Source: Janthinobacterium sp. LM6 (GTDB taxonomy: Bacteria > Pseudomonadota > Gammaproteobacteria > Burkholderiales > Burkholderiaceae_D). From it: a stretch of 64,000 nt of DNA. How positions within the stretch are numbered: the first letter of the stretch is position 1; each line of letters begins with the position of its first letter. Under the pieces are notes generated by a model. The model was not told the origin of the DNA. It saw only the letters and a list, made by a program, of their open reading frames with translations, and ran no database searches. A program made the translations under genes and the position numbers. The stretch is from positions 2,356,001-2,420,000 of the forward strand of contig NZ_CP019510.1 of assembly GCF_002002885.1 (NCBI RefSeq). Direction: 5' to 3'. Below, piece by piece: positions 55,443 through 63,300 of the stretch.

Positions 55443-55826
55443 GTGAAACCTGAACCAGCTTATTGCCGCCGTACCCAGCTGCTGTGGGGCGTGCTGCTGA
55501 TCGCCACCGGCGCCGTCATCCTGCTGGACCGGCTCGATATGATCTATCTCCACGATTACTATTCACTATGGCATTATTGGCCGGTGATACTGGTCGTTTT
55601 CGGCCTCAACAAGCTGCTCACGCCAGTGTCCGCCAAGCAGGTATTGAGCGGCCTGTGGCTGATCTTTTTCGCCGCCTGGTGGTATGTATCGTATGAAGAA
55701 CTGTGGAACCTGAGTTTTTATAACAGCTGGCCCGCCTTGCTGATCGCCTGGGGCGTGGGCCTCGTGCTGGAACCGCTGTTGAACAAACATTTTATTGCCT
55801 ACCGGGAGTCCGAGCATGAAAAATAA
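55443..55826 (+). CDS. Small membrane protein with LiaI/LiaF-like (DUF5668) region
   Basis: 127 residues from the GTG at 55443 (AAGGGG 5 bases upstream). Four hydrophobic segments: LLWGVLLIATGAVILLDRL, LWHYWPVILVVFGLNKLL, VLSGLWLIFFAAWWYVSY and SWPALLIAWGVGLVLEPLL. The LxxGxxLLL..L and WPxxLIxxGxxLL pattern is the LiaI/LiaF transmembrane signature found in cell-envelope stress systems. It overlaps the next gene by 11 bases and starts a four-gene unit with a histidine kinase and a LytTR regulator. Confidence 0.72.
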   Translation: MKPEPAYCRRTQLLWGVLLIATGAVILLDRLDMIYLHDYYSLWHYWPVILVVFGLNKLLTPVSAKQVLSGLWLIFFAAWWYVSYEELWNLSFYNSWPALLIAWGVGLVLEPLLNKHFIAYRESEHEK

Positions 55827-56619
55827 ACCGCCGCTGCACTCGCCATCGCAGATCGTGCTGGGCGTCATCGTCATCGGCCTGGGACTGCTGTTTCTGCTCG
55901 ATAACCTCGGTTTCATCGATGTGCGCTACACCTTCCGCTTCTGGCCCACGGCGCTGATCGTGTTTGGCCTGCTGAAACTGTCGCAAAGCCGCAGCGCGAA
56001 CGGTTATTTATTGGGCGGCATGCTGGTGCTGCTGGGCGTGGCCTGGACCCTCAAGCACATGGGCATCTTCTACATGAACTGGGACTTGCTATGGCCCCTG
56101 CTGATCATCGGCCTGGGTGTGGCCGTGGTGTCGAAATCCCTGCCCGGCGCGCAGCAGCGCCAGCGCCGCCGGCGCTTTGCCGCGCAACAGGAGGGCGCCG
56201 CAGCGCCTGACTCTTTCGGCCAGGCCAGGAATGGCGCCGTGTCGCTCGACAAGGACACGGCAGCGCCCGGCGCCGGCGGGCAGGCGGACGATGACAGCAT
56301 CATCGAAGTGACGGCCATCCTCGGCGGCTATGTGCGGCGCGTGTCGTCGCAGCGCTTCAAGGGCGGCGATATCAATGTCATCATGGCCGGCTGCGAAATC
56401 GACTTGCGCCAGGCGTCGATCGAAGGCGAAGCCGTGCTCAACGTATTTGCCCTGTGCGGCGGCGTCACCATCAAGATTCCACCCGACTGGAGCGTCGTGC
56501 TGCAGGGCACGCCCATCCTCGGCGGCTTCGAAGAAAAGACCATCGTGCCGCCGAACCAGAACAAGCGTCTGTACGTGACGGGCTACGCCATCATGGGCGG
56601 CCTGGAAATCCGCAACTAG
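55816..56619 (+). CDS. LiaF-like membrane protein (DUF5668 plus LiaF C-terminal domain)
   Basis: 267 residues from the ATG at 55816 (GGGAG upstream). The N-terminal half has four transmembrane segments with the motifs IVLGVIVIGLGLLFLLDNLGFID and RFWPTALIVFGLLKL. After a Gln/Arg-rich linker, a soluble beta-helix-like C-terminal domain follows: ILGGYVRRVSSQRFKGGDINVIMAGCEIDLRQASI, LNVFALCGGVTIKIPPDW, GTPILGGFEEKT. This matches the LiaF/VraT-type domain that restrains the LiaS kinase in Firmicutes. Here its partner would be the LytS-type kinase 6 bases downstream. Confidence 0.8.
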   Translation: MKNKPPLHSPSQIVLGVIVIGLGLLFLLDNLGFIDVRYTFRFWPTALIVFGLLKLSQSRSANGYLLGGMLVLLGVAWTLKHMGIFYMNWDLLWPLLIIGLGVAVVSKSLPGAQQRQRRRRFAAQQEGAAAPDSFGQARNGAVSLDKDTAAPGAGGQADDDSIIEVTAILGGYVRRVSSQRFKGGDINVIMAGCEIDLRQASIEGEAVLNVFALCGGVTIKIPPDWSVVLQGTPILGGFEEKTIVPPNQNKRLYVTGYAIMGGLEIRN

Positions 56620-56625
56620 GCGCGC

Positions 56626-57702
56626 ATGTCGGGGCCCTTGTCGAAGCGGCGCGGCGCCGTGGTGGTGTTCCTGGTCTGCATCGCGCTGGGCCTGGCCCTG
56701 GCCTTCATCCTGGCCAGGGTGGCCCACGCGCCGTGGCTCAATGCCGTCGTGCTGGTGGTGCCTGCCACGCTCGTGTATGCGATCGGTTCGGGCTTTTCCG
56801 CGTTTTACCTGTGCCGCGCCTATCCCTTGCACGCGCGCCATCCGCTCGCCATCGCCGGCGTGGTGGGCGTGGCGGCCCTGTTCGCGGGCTTGCTGTGGGC
56901 CACCCTGCTGCAATTTCTGAATAGCGTCAGCCTGTTGCTGGAGCTGCGCTGGCTGGGCGTGAACCTGACGCAATCGCTGCTGGCCCTGTTCTTCGGCCTG
57001 GGCGTGCTGCTGTATTGCCTTGCTGCCGCAGTGCATTATCTGTTGCTGGAATTCGTGCGCGCCAGGATGGCCGAGCAGCGGGGGCTGGAAGCGCAGCTGA
57101 CGGCGCAGGAAGCGCAATTGCGCATGCTGCGCACGCAAATCGATCCGCATTTCCTGTTCAACAGCTTGAACTCCATCAGCGCCTTGACGTCTATCGATGT
57201 GGCGGGGGCGCGCCAGATGACGGTGCAACTGGCCAGTTTCTTTCGCCAGAGCCTGAGCCTGGAAGCGCACAAGCACATCACCGTGGAACAGGAACTGGTG
57301 TTGATCCGCCATTTTCTTGCCATCGAGCACGTGCGTTTTGGCGAACGCCTGCAAGTGGCGGAAAGCATCGACACTGCCGCGCTGGCGTGTTTGCTGCCGC
57401 CCATGCTGATACAGCCGCTGGTGGAAAATGCCGTCAAGCATGGTATCTGCGGCTTGACGGAGGGCGGCCTGATCGCCATCGAGGCCCGGCGCGCAGGCAG
57501 CTTGCTGCAGATCGCCGTGCGCAACCCGGTTGACGCAGATCAAGGGCCCGCCCGCGGCAATGGCGTGGGCCTGGAGAATGTGCGCCAGCGCCTGGCCGGC
57601 GCGTATGGCCACGAAGCCAGCGTGCACTGGGGCCGGCGCGACGGTCAGTTCGAAGTGATGATTTCCATGCCGGCGCAGACCGGCGACACGGAGGAAGCAT
57701 GA
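56626..57702 (+). CDS. LytS/AlgZ-type sensor histidine kinase
   Basis: 358 residues. Four transmembrane helices (about 10-30, 37-62, 72-97 and 115-140), then a cytoplasmic kinase core with the His_kinase motif QIDPHFLFNSLNSISALTS (H175) and ATPase motifs LIQPLVENAVKHGI and GVGLENVRQRLAGAYG. It has no extracellular sensor domain, so it probably senses within the membrane or through its LiaF-like partner. The stop overlaps the start of the LytTR regulator (ATGA). Confidence 0.9.
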   Translation: MSGPLSKRRGAVVVFLVCIALGLALAFILARVAHAPWLNAVVLVVPATLVYAIGSGFSAFYLCRAYPLHARHPLAIAGVVGVAALFAGLLWATLLQFLNSVSLLLELRWLGVNLTQSLLALFFGLGVLLYCLAAAVHYLLLEFVRARMAEQRGLEAQLTAQEAQLRMLRTQIDPHFLFNSLNSISALTSIDVAGARQMTVQLASFFRQSLSLEAHKHITVEQELVLIRHFLAIEHVRFGERLQVAESIDTAALACLLPPMLIQPLVENAVKHGICGLTEGGLIAIEARRAGSLLQIAVRNPVDADQGPARGNGVGLENVRQRLAGAYGHEASVHWGRRDGQFEVMISMPAQTGDTEEA

Positions 57703-58442
57703 TGCAGGCAAGAATGCGGGTCGCCATTGTTGACGATGAGCTGCTGGCGCGCAGCGTGTTGCGCGAATACCTGGCGCGCCACGACGATATCGACATCGTG
57801 GCCGAGTGCGCCAACGGCTTCGAGGCCGTCAAGGCCATCGCGGAGCTGGAGCCGGAACTGGTGTTTCTCGACATCCAGATGCCGCGCCTGGACGGCTTTG
57901 AAGTGGCCGAGCTGATCGGCGCGAAGACGCGCTTGATCTTTGTCACGGCCTATGACCAGTACGCCTTGAAGGCATTCGAATGCCATGCCCTGGACTACCT
58001 GCTGAAACCGTTCAGCGAACAGCGCTTCGACCAGGCGCTGGCCCATGCGCGCGCCAGCCGCAGCACGCCCGAGACTGTGCTGACGGTGGCGCGCGAGGCG
58101 GCCACGCGCGCGGCGCCACTGGACCGCGTGCTGATACGCGACGGCGCCAAGGTCCACGTGATCGCCAGCGCGCGCATCGACTATATCGAGGCGCAGGATG
58201 ACTACATCAGCATCCGTTCCGAGGGCAATTCTTACCTGAAAAGCCAGACCTTGGCGGAGCTGGAAACCCAGCTCGATCCCGCCAAGTTCCTGCGCGTGCA
58301 CCGCTCGTATCTGCTCAATATCGACGGCATCCGCCGCATCGAGGCGGCCACGAAAGACAGCCACGTGGCCATCCTGCGCGACGATACGAGGATACCCGTG
58401 AGCAAGGCGGGGTATCAAAAGCTGAAATTACTGGTTGGCTAG
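57699..58442 (+). CDS. LytTR-family response regulator
   Basis: 247 residues. The receiver has D12/D13 and phospho-acceptor D58 (LVFLDIQMPRLDGFE), T/Y and K positions VTAYDQYALKAFECHALDYLLKPF. The C-terminal LytTR DNA-binding domain (about 140-245) reads DYIEAQDDYISIRSEGNSYLKSQTLAELETQLDPAKFLRVHRSYLLN. It is cognate to the kinase just upstream. Its last 15 bases overlap the tail of the oppositely oriented helicase gene. Confidence 0.92.
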   Translation: MMQARMRVAIVDDELLARSVLREYLARHDDIDIVAECANGFEAVKAIAELEPELVFLDIQMPRLDGFEVAELIGAKTRLIFVTAYDQYALKAFECHALDYLLKPFSEQRFDQALAHARASRSTPETVLTVAREAATRAAPLDRVLIRDGAKVHVIASARIDYIEAQDDYISIRSEGNSYLKSQTLAELETQLDPAKFLRVHRSYLLNIDGIRRIEAATKDSHVAILRDDTRIPVSKAGYQKLKLLVG

Positions 58443-60692
58443 CTGCACATCCCACCACGTGGGCAGCAGCTGGCGGATTTCCGGGCGGGAAAAACGGTCG
58501 TCGATCAGGTAGACGACGCCCTTGTCCGATTGCGTGCGGATGACCCTGCCTGCCGCCTGCACCACCTTTTGCATGCCCGGATACAAGTACGTGTAGTCGT
58601 AGCCGGCGCCGAAGATGTCGCCCATGCGCTGGCGAATTTGCTCGTTGACGGGATTGATCTGCGGCAAACCGAGGGTGGCGATGAAGGCGCCGATCAGGCG
58701 CGCGCCGGGCAAGTCGATGCCTTCGCCAAAGGCGCCGCCGAGCACGGCAAAGCCGATGCCGCGTGTTTCCAGGCCGAAACGGCCCAGGAATTGCGCCCGG
58801 GAAGCGTCGTCCATGCGGCGCGGTTGTTGCCAGAGTGGCACGTCTGGGTAATGCTGGGCGAACAAGTGGGCCGTCTTTTCCATGTAGTCGAAGCTGCTGA
58901 AGAAGGCCAGGTAATTGCCCGGCATTTCTGCGTATTGCTTCGCCATCAATTGTGCGATGGGCAGCAGCGAGGCGGCGCGATGCTGGTAGCGCGTAGAAAT
59001 GCTGTCTGCCACGCGCACGGACAGTTGTTCCGCCTGGAACGGCGATTCCACGTCGACCCAGGCCGTGTCGGCTGGCATGCCCAGGGTGTCGCTGTAGTAA
59101 TTCCACGGACTCAGGGTGGCGGAAAACAGGGCCGTGCTGTGGCTGGCCGCGAAGCGCTCCTTGAGAAACGGTGCCGGCACGATATTGCGGAGGCAGACGG
59201 TGGAGCCAGTGTCCGTTTTGCTGACGTCGAACAGCGAATGCTCGCCAAAGCTTTCCGCCAGGCGGTTGATCAGCAGCACGTCAAAGTAAAAGCGCTGCAA
59301 ATCCTCGTCCAGCGCCCCCGCGTGCTCGGCCAGGTAGTCGCCGATGGCCGTCGCCACCCCTTGCAGGGCGCCAAAGAATTTGTCCGGCAAGGCCGCATGC
59401 ACGTGGTAATCGCCATCCTGCTCTTTTAATAAGGCCGTCCACTGGCGCGAGAGGCGGTCCAGCGGCTTTTTCAAGCCCTCGGGCGCGAACTTGCGCAGCA
59501 TTTTCAGGTCGATCTGCGCCAGCTCGGCCGAATACATGCTGCGCGCGCGCGACACCATATTGTGCGCCTCGTCGACCAGCACGTTGACTTTCCAGTCGTG
59601 GGCCAGGGTCATGCTGTACAGCATCGCGCTGAGGTCGAAGTAATAATTGTAGTCGCCGATGACGACGTCGCTCCAGCGCGCCAGTTCCATGCCCAGGTAA
59701 TACGGGCAAATAGCCTGCTGCAAGGCGATGGCGCGCACGGCTTCCTTGTCCAGGATCAAACCGCTGGCCAGCGCCACCTCGCGCGCCAGCGGCAAGCGGT
59801 CGTAAAAACCCTTTGCCAGCGGGCACGATTGGCCATGACAGGCTTTGTCAGGATGTTCGCAGGCGCTGCTCTTGGCGCTCAGTTCCAGCACGCGCAGTGG
59901 CAGCAGGGGCGCGCTATCCTTCAGGATGGCGCAGGCGTCGAGCGCCATTTGGCGTCCCGGTACTTTGGCGGCGAGGAAAAACAGTTTATCCAGGCCATGC
60001 GCGGCCGTGGCTTTCAACATGGGGAACAGGCTGCCCACCGTCTTGCCGATACCGGTCGGCGCCTGCGCCAGCAAGCCGCAGCCGCGGCTGCTGGCCTTGT
60101 ACATGGCTTCGGCCAGCTGGCGCTGTCCCGGGCGGAAGTCGGCATGGGGAAAGGCCATGGCCGTCAGTTGAGTATCGCGGCTGGCGCGGTGCGCCAGTTC
60201 CTGCTCGGCCCAGTCGAGGAAGAGGGCGCAATGCTGTTCGAAGAAAAGGCGCAGCGCCTCGGCCGTGCACTCCTCGTGCATGAGCGTTTCCTTCTGGCTT
60301 GCGATATCGAAATACACGAGCGCCACGCGCAGCATGGGCAGGTTCAGCTGCTGGCACAGCAAATGGCCGTAGATGCGCGCCTGCGCCCAGTGCAACTGGC
60401 GGTGGTTGGCGGGCATGGCGTCCAGTTCGCCCCGGTAGGTCTTGATTTCTTCCAGTTGGCGCCGTGCCGGGTCGTAGCCGTCGGCGCGGCCCCGCACGTG
60501 CAGGGGGCCGAAGTCGCCGGACAGGCTGATTTCGCGCTGGTAATCGTCGTCGCGCCGAGAGGTGACGGTGGCGTGCCCCGCCATGCCTTCCTGCGCCGTG
60601 GGCGAGGGGGTGAAGCGCAAGTCCAGGTCGCCTGCCTTGGCCGTGAATTCGCACAGGGCGCGCACGGCGATCGTGTACGTGCTGCGGCTCAT
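58428..60692 (-). CDS. XPD/DinG-like DNA helicase with N-terminal PD-(D/E)XK nuclease domain
   Basis: 754 residues from the ATG at 60692. The N-terminal part carries a PD-(D/E)XK core: D71 (RGRADGYD), then LEEIKTYRG with E82 and K84. Helicase core: Walker A QAPTGIGKTVGSLFPML (about 210-226), four iron-sulfur cysteines C278, C285, C290 and C329 in the XPD arrangement, DEAH box VLVDEAHNM (about 370), and C-terminal motifs ALFSATLSPWNYY, GAFGEGIDLPG and QAAGRVIRTQSDKGVVYLID. This resembles the helicase found beside FAN1 in other proteobacteria. Its start overlaps the FAN1-like gene by 4 bases, so the two are co-expressed under the LexA box at 62382. Confidence 0.88.
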   Translation of the reverse strand: MSRSTYTIAVRALCEFTAKAGDLDLRFTPSPTAQEGMAGHATVTSRRDDDYQREISLSGDFGPLHVRGRADGYDPARRQLEEIKTYRGELDAMPANHRQLHWAQARIYGHLLCQQLNLPMLRVALVYFDIASQKETLMHEECTAEALRLFFEQHCALFLDWAEQELAHRASRDTQLTAMAFPHADFRPGQRQLAEAMYKASSRGCGLLAQAPTGIGKTVGSLFPMLKATAAHGLDKLFFLAAKVPGRQMALDACAILKDSAPLLPLRVLELSAKSSACEHPDKACHGQSCPLAKGFYDRLPLAREVALASGLILDKEAVRAIALQQAICPYYLGMELARWSDVVIGDYNYYFDLSAMLYSMTLAHDWKVNVLVDEAHNMVSRARSMYSAELAQIDLKMLRKFAPEGLKKPLDRLSRQWTALLKEQDGDYHVHAALPDKFFGALQGVATAIGDYLAEHAGALDEDLQRFYFDVLLINRLAESFGEHSLFDVSKTDTGSTVCLRNIVPAPFLKERFAASHSTALFSATLSPWNYYSDTLGMPADTAWVDVESPFQAEQLSVRVADSISTRYQHRAASLLPIAQLMAKQYAEMPGNYLAFFSSFDYMEKTAHLFAQHYPDVPLWQQPRRMDDASRAQFLGRFGLETRGIGFAVLGGAFGEGIDLPGARLIGAFIATLGLPQINPVNEQIRQRMGDIFGAGYDYTYLYPGMQKVVQAAGRVIRTQSDKGVVYLIDDRFSRPEIRQLLPTWWDVQLANQ

Positions 60693-62341
60693 GCTGCGGC
60701 CCCCCACTGCAGGTAGCACACGCTGACGGGCATGGCGTGCTCGGCACAATACGCGATCCAGCGCAGCTGGTTGTCTTGCAGGCGGTCGCCCGGACCTTTG
60801 ACTTCGATCATGCGGTAGCGCCGTTCCGCCGGCCAGAACTGGATTAAATCGGGAAAGCCGCTGCGGTTGCTTTTGATGTCGAGCAAGATGCGCTCGAACG
60901 CCTTTTTCAGGTGGGCGGCCGGGATGCAGGTCAGCGCCAGGTCCAGCAAGTCGTCGTCGAGCACGTCCCAGCTGACGAAGGGCGAGACGATGCCGTGTTT
61001 GGCGGCAAGCGTGGCGCGGATGGCGGCGTGGTAGCTGCCGTCGTCCAGTTGCGTCAGGCAGGCGGCAAAGTCGATGCTGCGGCGCTGGTAAAAATCGGCG
61101 CTGTGCAAGTCGGCCGGGCCACGGTGAAACGGGTGGAAGAAGGCGCCCGGCATGGCCTTGAAGATGGCGGGCCAGCACAGCAGGCCGAACAGCGAGTTGA
61201 TCAGGGTGTTTTCCACGTAATACACGGGCGCGTCGTCGTGGCTCAGGTGCTGCTGCACCACGCCTTCCACGTAGTACGCCTGTTCAGGGCAGGGCAGCAG
61301 CAGGTCGATGCGGTCGACGGCGGCGGGGGCGCTGGCCGCCTGCTTCGCATGGCCCAGCTTGCGCCGCAAACGGGGCGCCATGCGCAGCAGCAACTGCTGT
61401 TCCGCTTCGCTTTCCGGCGCGGCCAGCGCGATCGTCAGCCGGTCGTAGGCTGCTTGCGGCTGTTCATCTTTTTCCAGCACGCGGATGGCGCGGCCACGCG
61501 CGCCCGGATAGCGGCAATCGGCGTAGGCGCGGTAGGCGGCCGGCCAGTCCTGGCATTTTTCCAGGTGCTGGGCGATCTGGAAGCGCAGCTTGTCGCGCCG
61601 GCTGGCCAGCCAGCTATTGTCCTGCGACAAGGGCAGCGCCGCCAGTTCCTGCAGCACATCGTCGGCCGGCGCGCTGTCGTTGTAGCGTTCGCGGCACTGG
61701 TGCAGCACTTCATAGTGCTCGATTTCCTGGCGCGTGCGAAAACCGCGCGAAGCGGGCGAGAATTCCACTTTTTCATATTGGTACACACCCAGGTCGGACA
61801 GCACGAATTCCGACCAGTCCTGGTGATAGTTGCCAAAGTAAATCAGGCGCAAACGGTCGCACAGGGCTTGCAGGCCGAGGCGGTACAGCACGTCGCCGGA
61901 GGTCGGATGCCACGCGGAAAACGGTTTGCTTTCCGCATGCAGTACGCGCATGGCGTCCAATTGTTCCGCCTTGCGCGCCGCCTTCAGGGGGGCGGCGAGA
62001 TCGAAAGCCTGGGCGATTTCCGTTTTCAGCAGCAGATCGAACAGTTCCTCGACAGAAATGGCTGGATCGCTTTCGACCCAGCCCGTGGCCAGCAAGGGCA
62101 GGGCGGCTGAGCGCGTGTCGCCGATTTCCGGGTAATTAAGCTTGCTTGCGCGAAATAGACAGCCCTTGCGCATGACGAGGCGCACGAACAGGGCGCGCGA
62201 CGGCTGCGGCAGCTTGCCGAAGTCGGCGATGAATTGCGTTTCCTCAAGACTCAGCAGATCGGCGTAACGGGCGCTGATCCAGCTCAGCACGTCCTGGAAA
62301 TTATCCAGATAGTACAGGGGATTTTCCAGGACTCTCAACAT
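60689..62341 (-). CDS. FAN1-like VRR-NUC nuclease
   Basis: 550 residues. The C-terminal VRR-NUC domain (about 440-548) has the catalytic set: a PD in SGFPDLIQFW (D498) and EVK in RYRMIEVKGPGDRLQDNQLRWI (E513, K515, Q-containing helix). The N-terminal region matches the SAP/TPR-like part of bacterial FAN1 (YYLDNFQDVLSWISARYADLLSLEE, LFVRLVMRKGCLFRASKLNYPEI). FAN1 cuts branched and flap DNA and unhooks interstrand crosslinks. The frame overlaps the following helicase gene by 4 bases, and a LexA box lies 41 bases upstream of the start. Confidence 0.9.
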   Translation of the reverse strand: MLRVLENPLYYLDNFQDVLSWISARYADLLSLEETQFIADFGKLPQPSRALFVRLVMRKGCLFRASKLNYPEIGDTRSAALPLLATGWVESDPAISVEELFDLLLKTEIAQAFDLAAPLKAARKAEQLDAMRVLHAESKPFSAWHPTSGDVLYRLGLQALCDRLRLIYFGNYHQDWSEFVLSDLGVYQYEKVEFSPASRGFRTRQEIEHYEVLHQCRERYNDSAPADDVLQELAALPLSQDNSWLASRRDKLRFQIAQHLEKCQDWPAAYRAYADCRYPGARGRAIRVLEKDEQPQAAYDRLTIALAAPESEAEQQLLLRMAPRLRRKLGHAKQAASAPAAVDRIDLLLPCPEQAYYVEGVVQQHLSHDDAPVYYVENTLINSLFGLLCWPAIFKAMPGAFFHPFHRGPADLHSADFYQRRSIDFAACLTQLDDGSYHAAIRATLAAKHGIVSPFVSWDVLDDDLLDLALTCIPAAHLKKAFERILLDIKSNRSGFPDLIQFWPAERRYRMIEVKGPGDRLQDNQLRWIAYCAEHAMPVSVCYLQWGAAA

Positions 62342-62381
62342 GGGGATGGCAATAGGGCAAGTTGCAAGGTGATCGATTTTA

Positions 62382-62397
62382 CTGTGTTTATATACAG
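62382..62397 (-). promoter_or_regulatory. LexA (SOS) box of the FAN1-helicase operon
   Basis: CTGT-GTTTATAT-ACAG matches the LexA consensus CTGT-N8-ACAG exactly, with an A/T-rich spacer and flanking TA/TT. It lies 41 bases upstream of the FAN1 start codon (62341, minus strand), a typical operator position. Confidence 0.87.
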
Positions 62398-62435
62398 TTT
62401 AAACCTTCAGCCGCCGCTTGCCCAGCGAATTATGT

Positions 62436-63140
62436 TCAGCCAGCCGTGCTGTAGGCAAAACAGCTGTCGAACTTTTCGTAGGGAATCAGTTCCGCGCGCA
62501 GGCCAGCCAGTTCGATATCGCTCAGCAAGCCCCGGTGCGCTTCCTTGCGTCCCTTCGGCAGCAGCACGTCGTAATCGATGATGACCCTGGCCAGCAAGGA
62601 TTGCAGCACCTCGGCTTGGCGCGCCGTCAGGTAGCGCGCATGCGTGCCCAGGGTGTTTGCCAGTTGTTCCTTGAATTCCTCGTCGCTGACGTCGTTGTAC
62701 GTGTCCTGGTCGGCCATGCTGTTCAACAACATGTGAAACAGGAAATCCTGCAGGTTCTTTGCCAGGTATTGGGCTTCATTCTGGTCATGCCACAGCAGCA
62801 CGACGGGCATGTCGCCGTCCTGCTGGCCAGGCGCGAAAAAGCAGTAGTGGTCGCCCGCGCCCGTTTGCGCAAACGGGATGAAGCGGAAGGCGGGATCGAT
62901 CTGCCGGTAATCGTCGGGATCGGCCAGTTCTTCCATGGCTGCCGCTGCGGCTTTGACGCTCAGCAACTCGAAATCGTCCGCATGCAGCAGCAGGGTGGGC
63001 CGCTCGGTCAAGGTGGGATAGACCAGCTTGTACCAGTCGGGGCCGTATTCGCCCACGGCCAGCATGCCGTCGCGGTCCAGCTGCCGGTACAGTGCAGGAT
63101 AAGTGAAGCCGTGTTGCTGTTCAATTTCTGCCAGTGTCAT
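62436..63140 (-). CDS. SMI1/KNR4-like protein (SUKH family)
   Basis: 234 residues from the ATG at 63140 (ACAGGG upstream); an in-frame TTG at 63155 is less likely. The N-terminus (MTLAEIEQQHGFTYPALYRQLDRDGMLAVGEYGPDWYKLVYPTL) has the SUKH/SMI1-KNR4 look, with the later DDFELLSVKAAAAAMEEL and FIPFAQTGAGDHYCFFAPGQ stretch. SUKH proteins often act as immunity proteins or as scaffolds. No toxin gene is adjacent, so its role is open. Confidence 0.72.
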   Translation of the reverse strand: MTLAEIEQQHGFTYPALYRQLDRDGMLAVGEYGPDWYKLVYPTLTERPTLLLHADDFELLSVKAAAAAMEELADPDDYRQIDPAFRFIPFAQTGAGDHYCFFAPGQQDGDMPVVLLWHDQNEAQYLAKNLQDFLFHMLLNSMADQDTYNDVSDEEFKEQLANTLGTHARYLTARQAEVLQSLLARVIIDYDVLLPKGRKEAHRGLLSDIELAGLRAELIPYEKFDSCFAYSTAG

Positions 63141-63233
63141 GTTTGCCCTGTTCAACGTGAGTCATGCGGCAATGATAGCCGAGGCGATGGCGCGCACGGC
63201 TGGCCCCGCGGCGACAATGATGCGCATAATTAA

Positions 63234-63249
63234 TAAACATTTTAGTTTA
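63234..63249. promoter_or_regulatory. Possible operator upstream of the MFS transporter
   Basis: TAAAC-ATTTTA-GTTTA is a perfect 5-6-5 inverted repeat about 52 bases upstream of the MFS gene. It is A/T-rich inside a GC-rich gap. It could be a regulator site; no matching regulator is visible in the window. Confidence 0.35.
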
Positions 63250-63300
63250 CTTATGTGGCGTGCTCACGTAGTCTGGCCGGACAATCTCCATCGAGCCCGC

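Noticed and set aside
60693..61178. Extension of the helicase frame upstream of 60692
   Set aside because: The frame is open but overlaps the FAN1-like gene and reads as non-coding. The ATG at 60692 overlaps the FAN1 stop by 4 bases, a typical coupled start.
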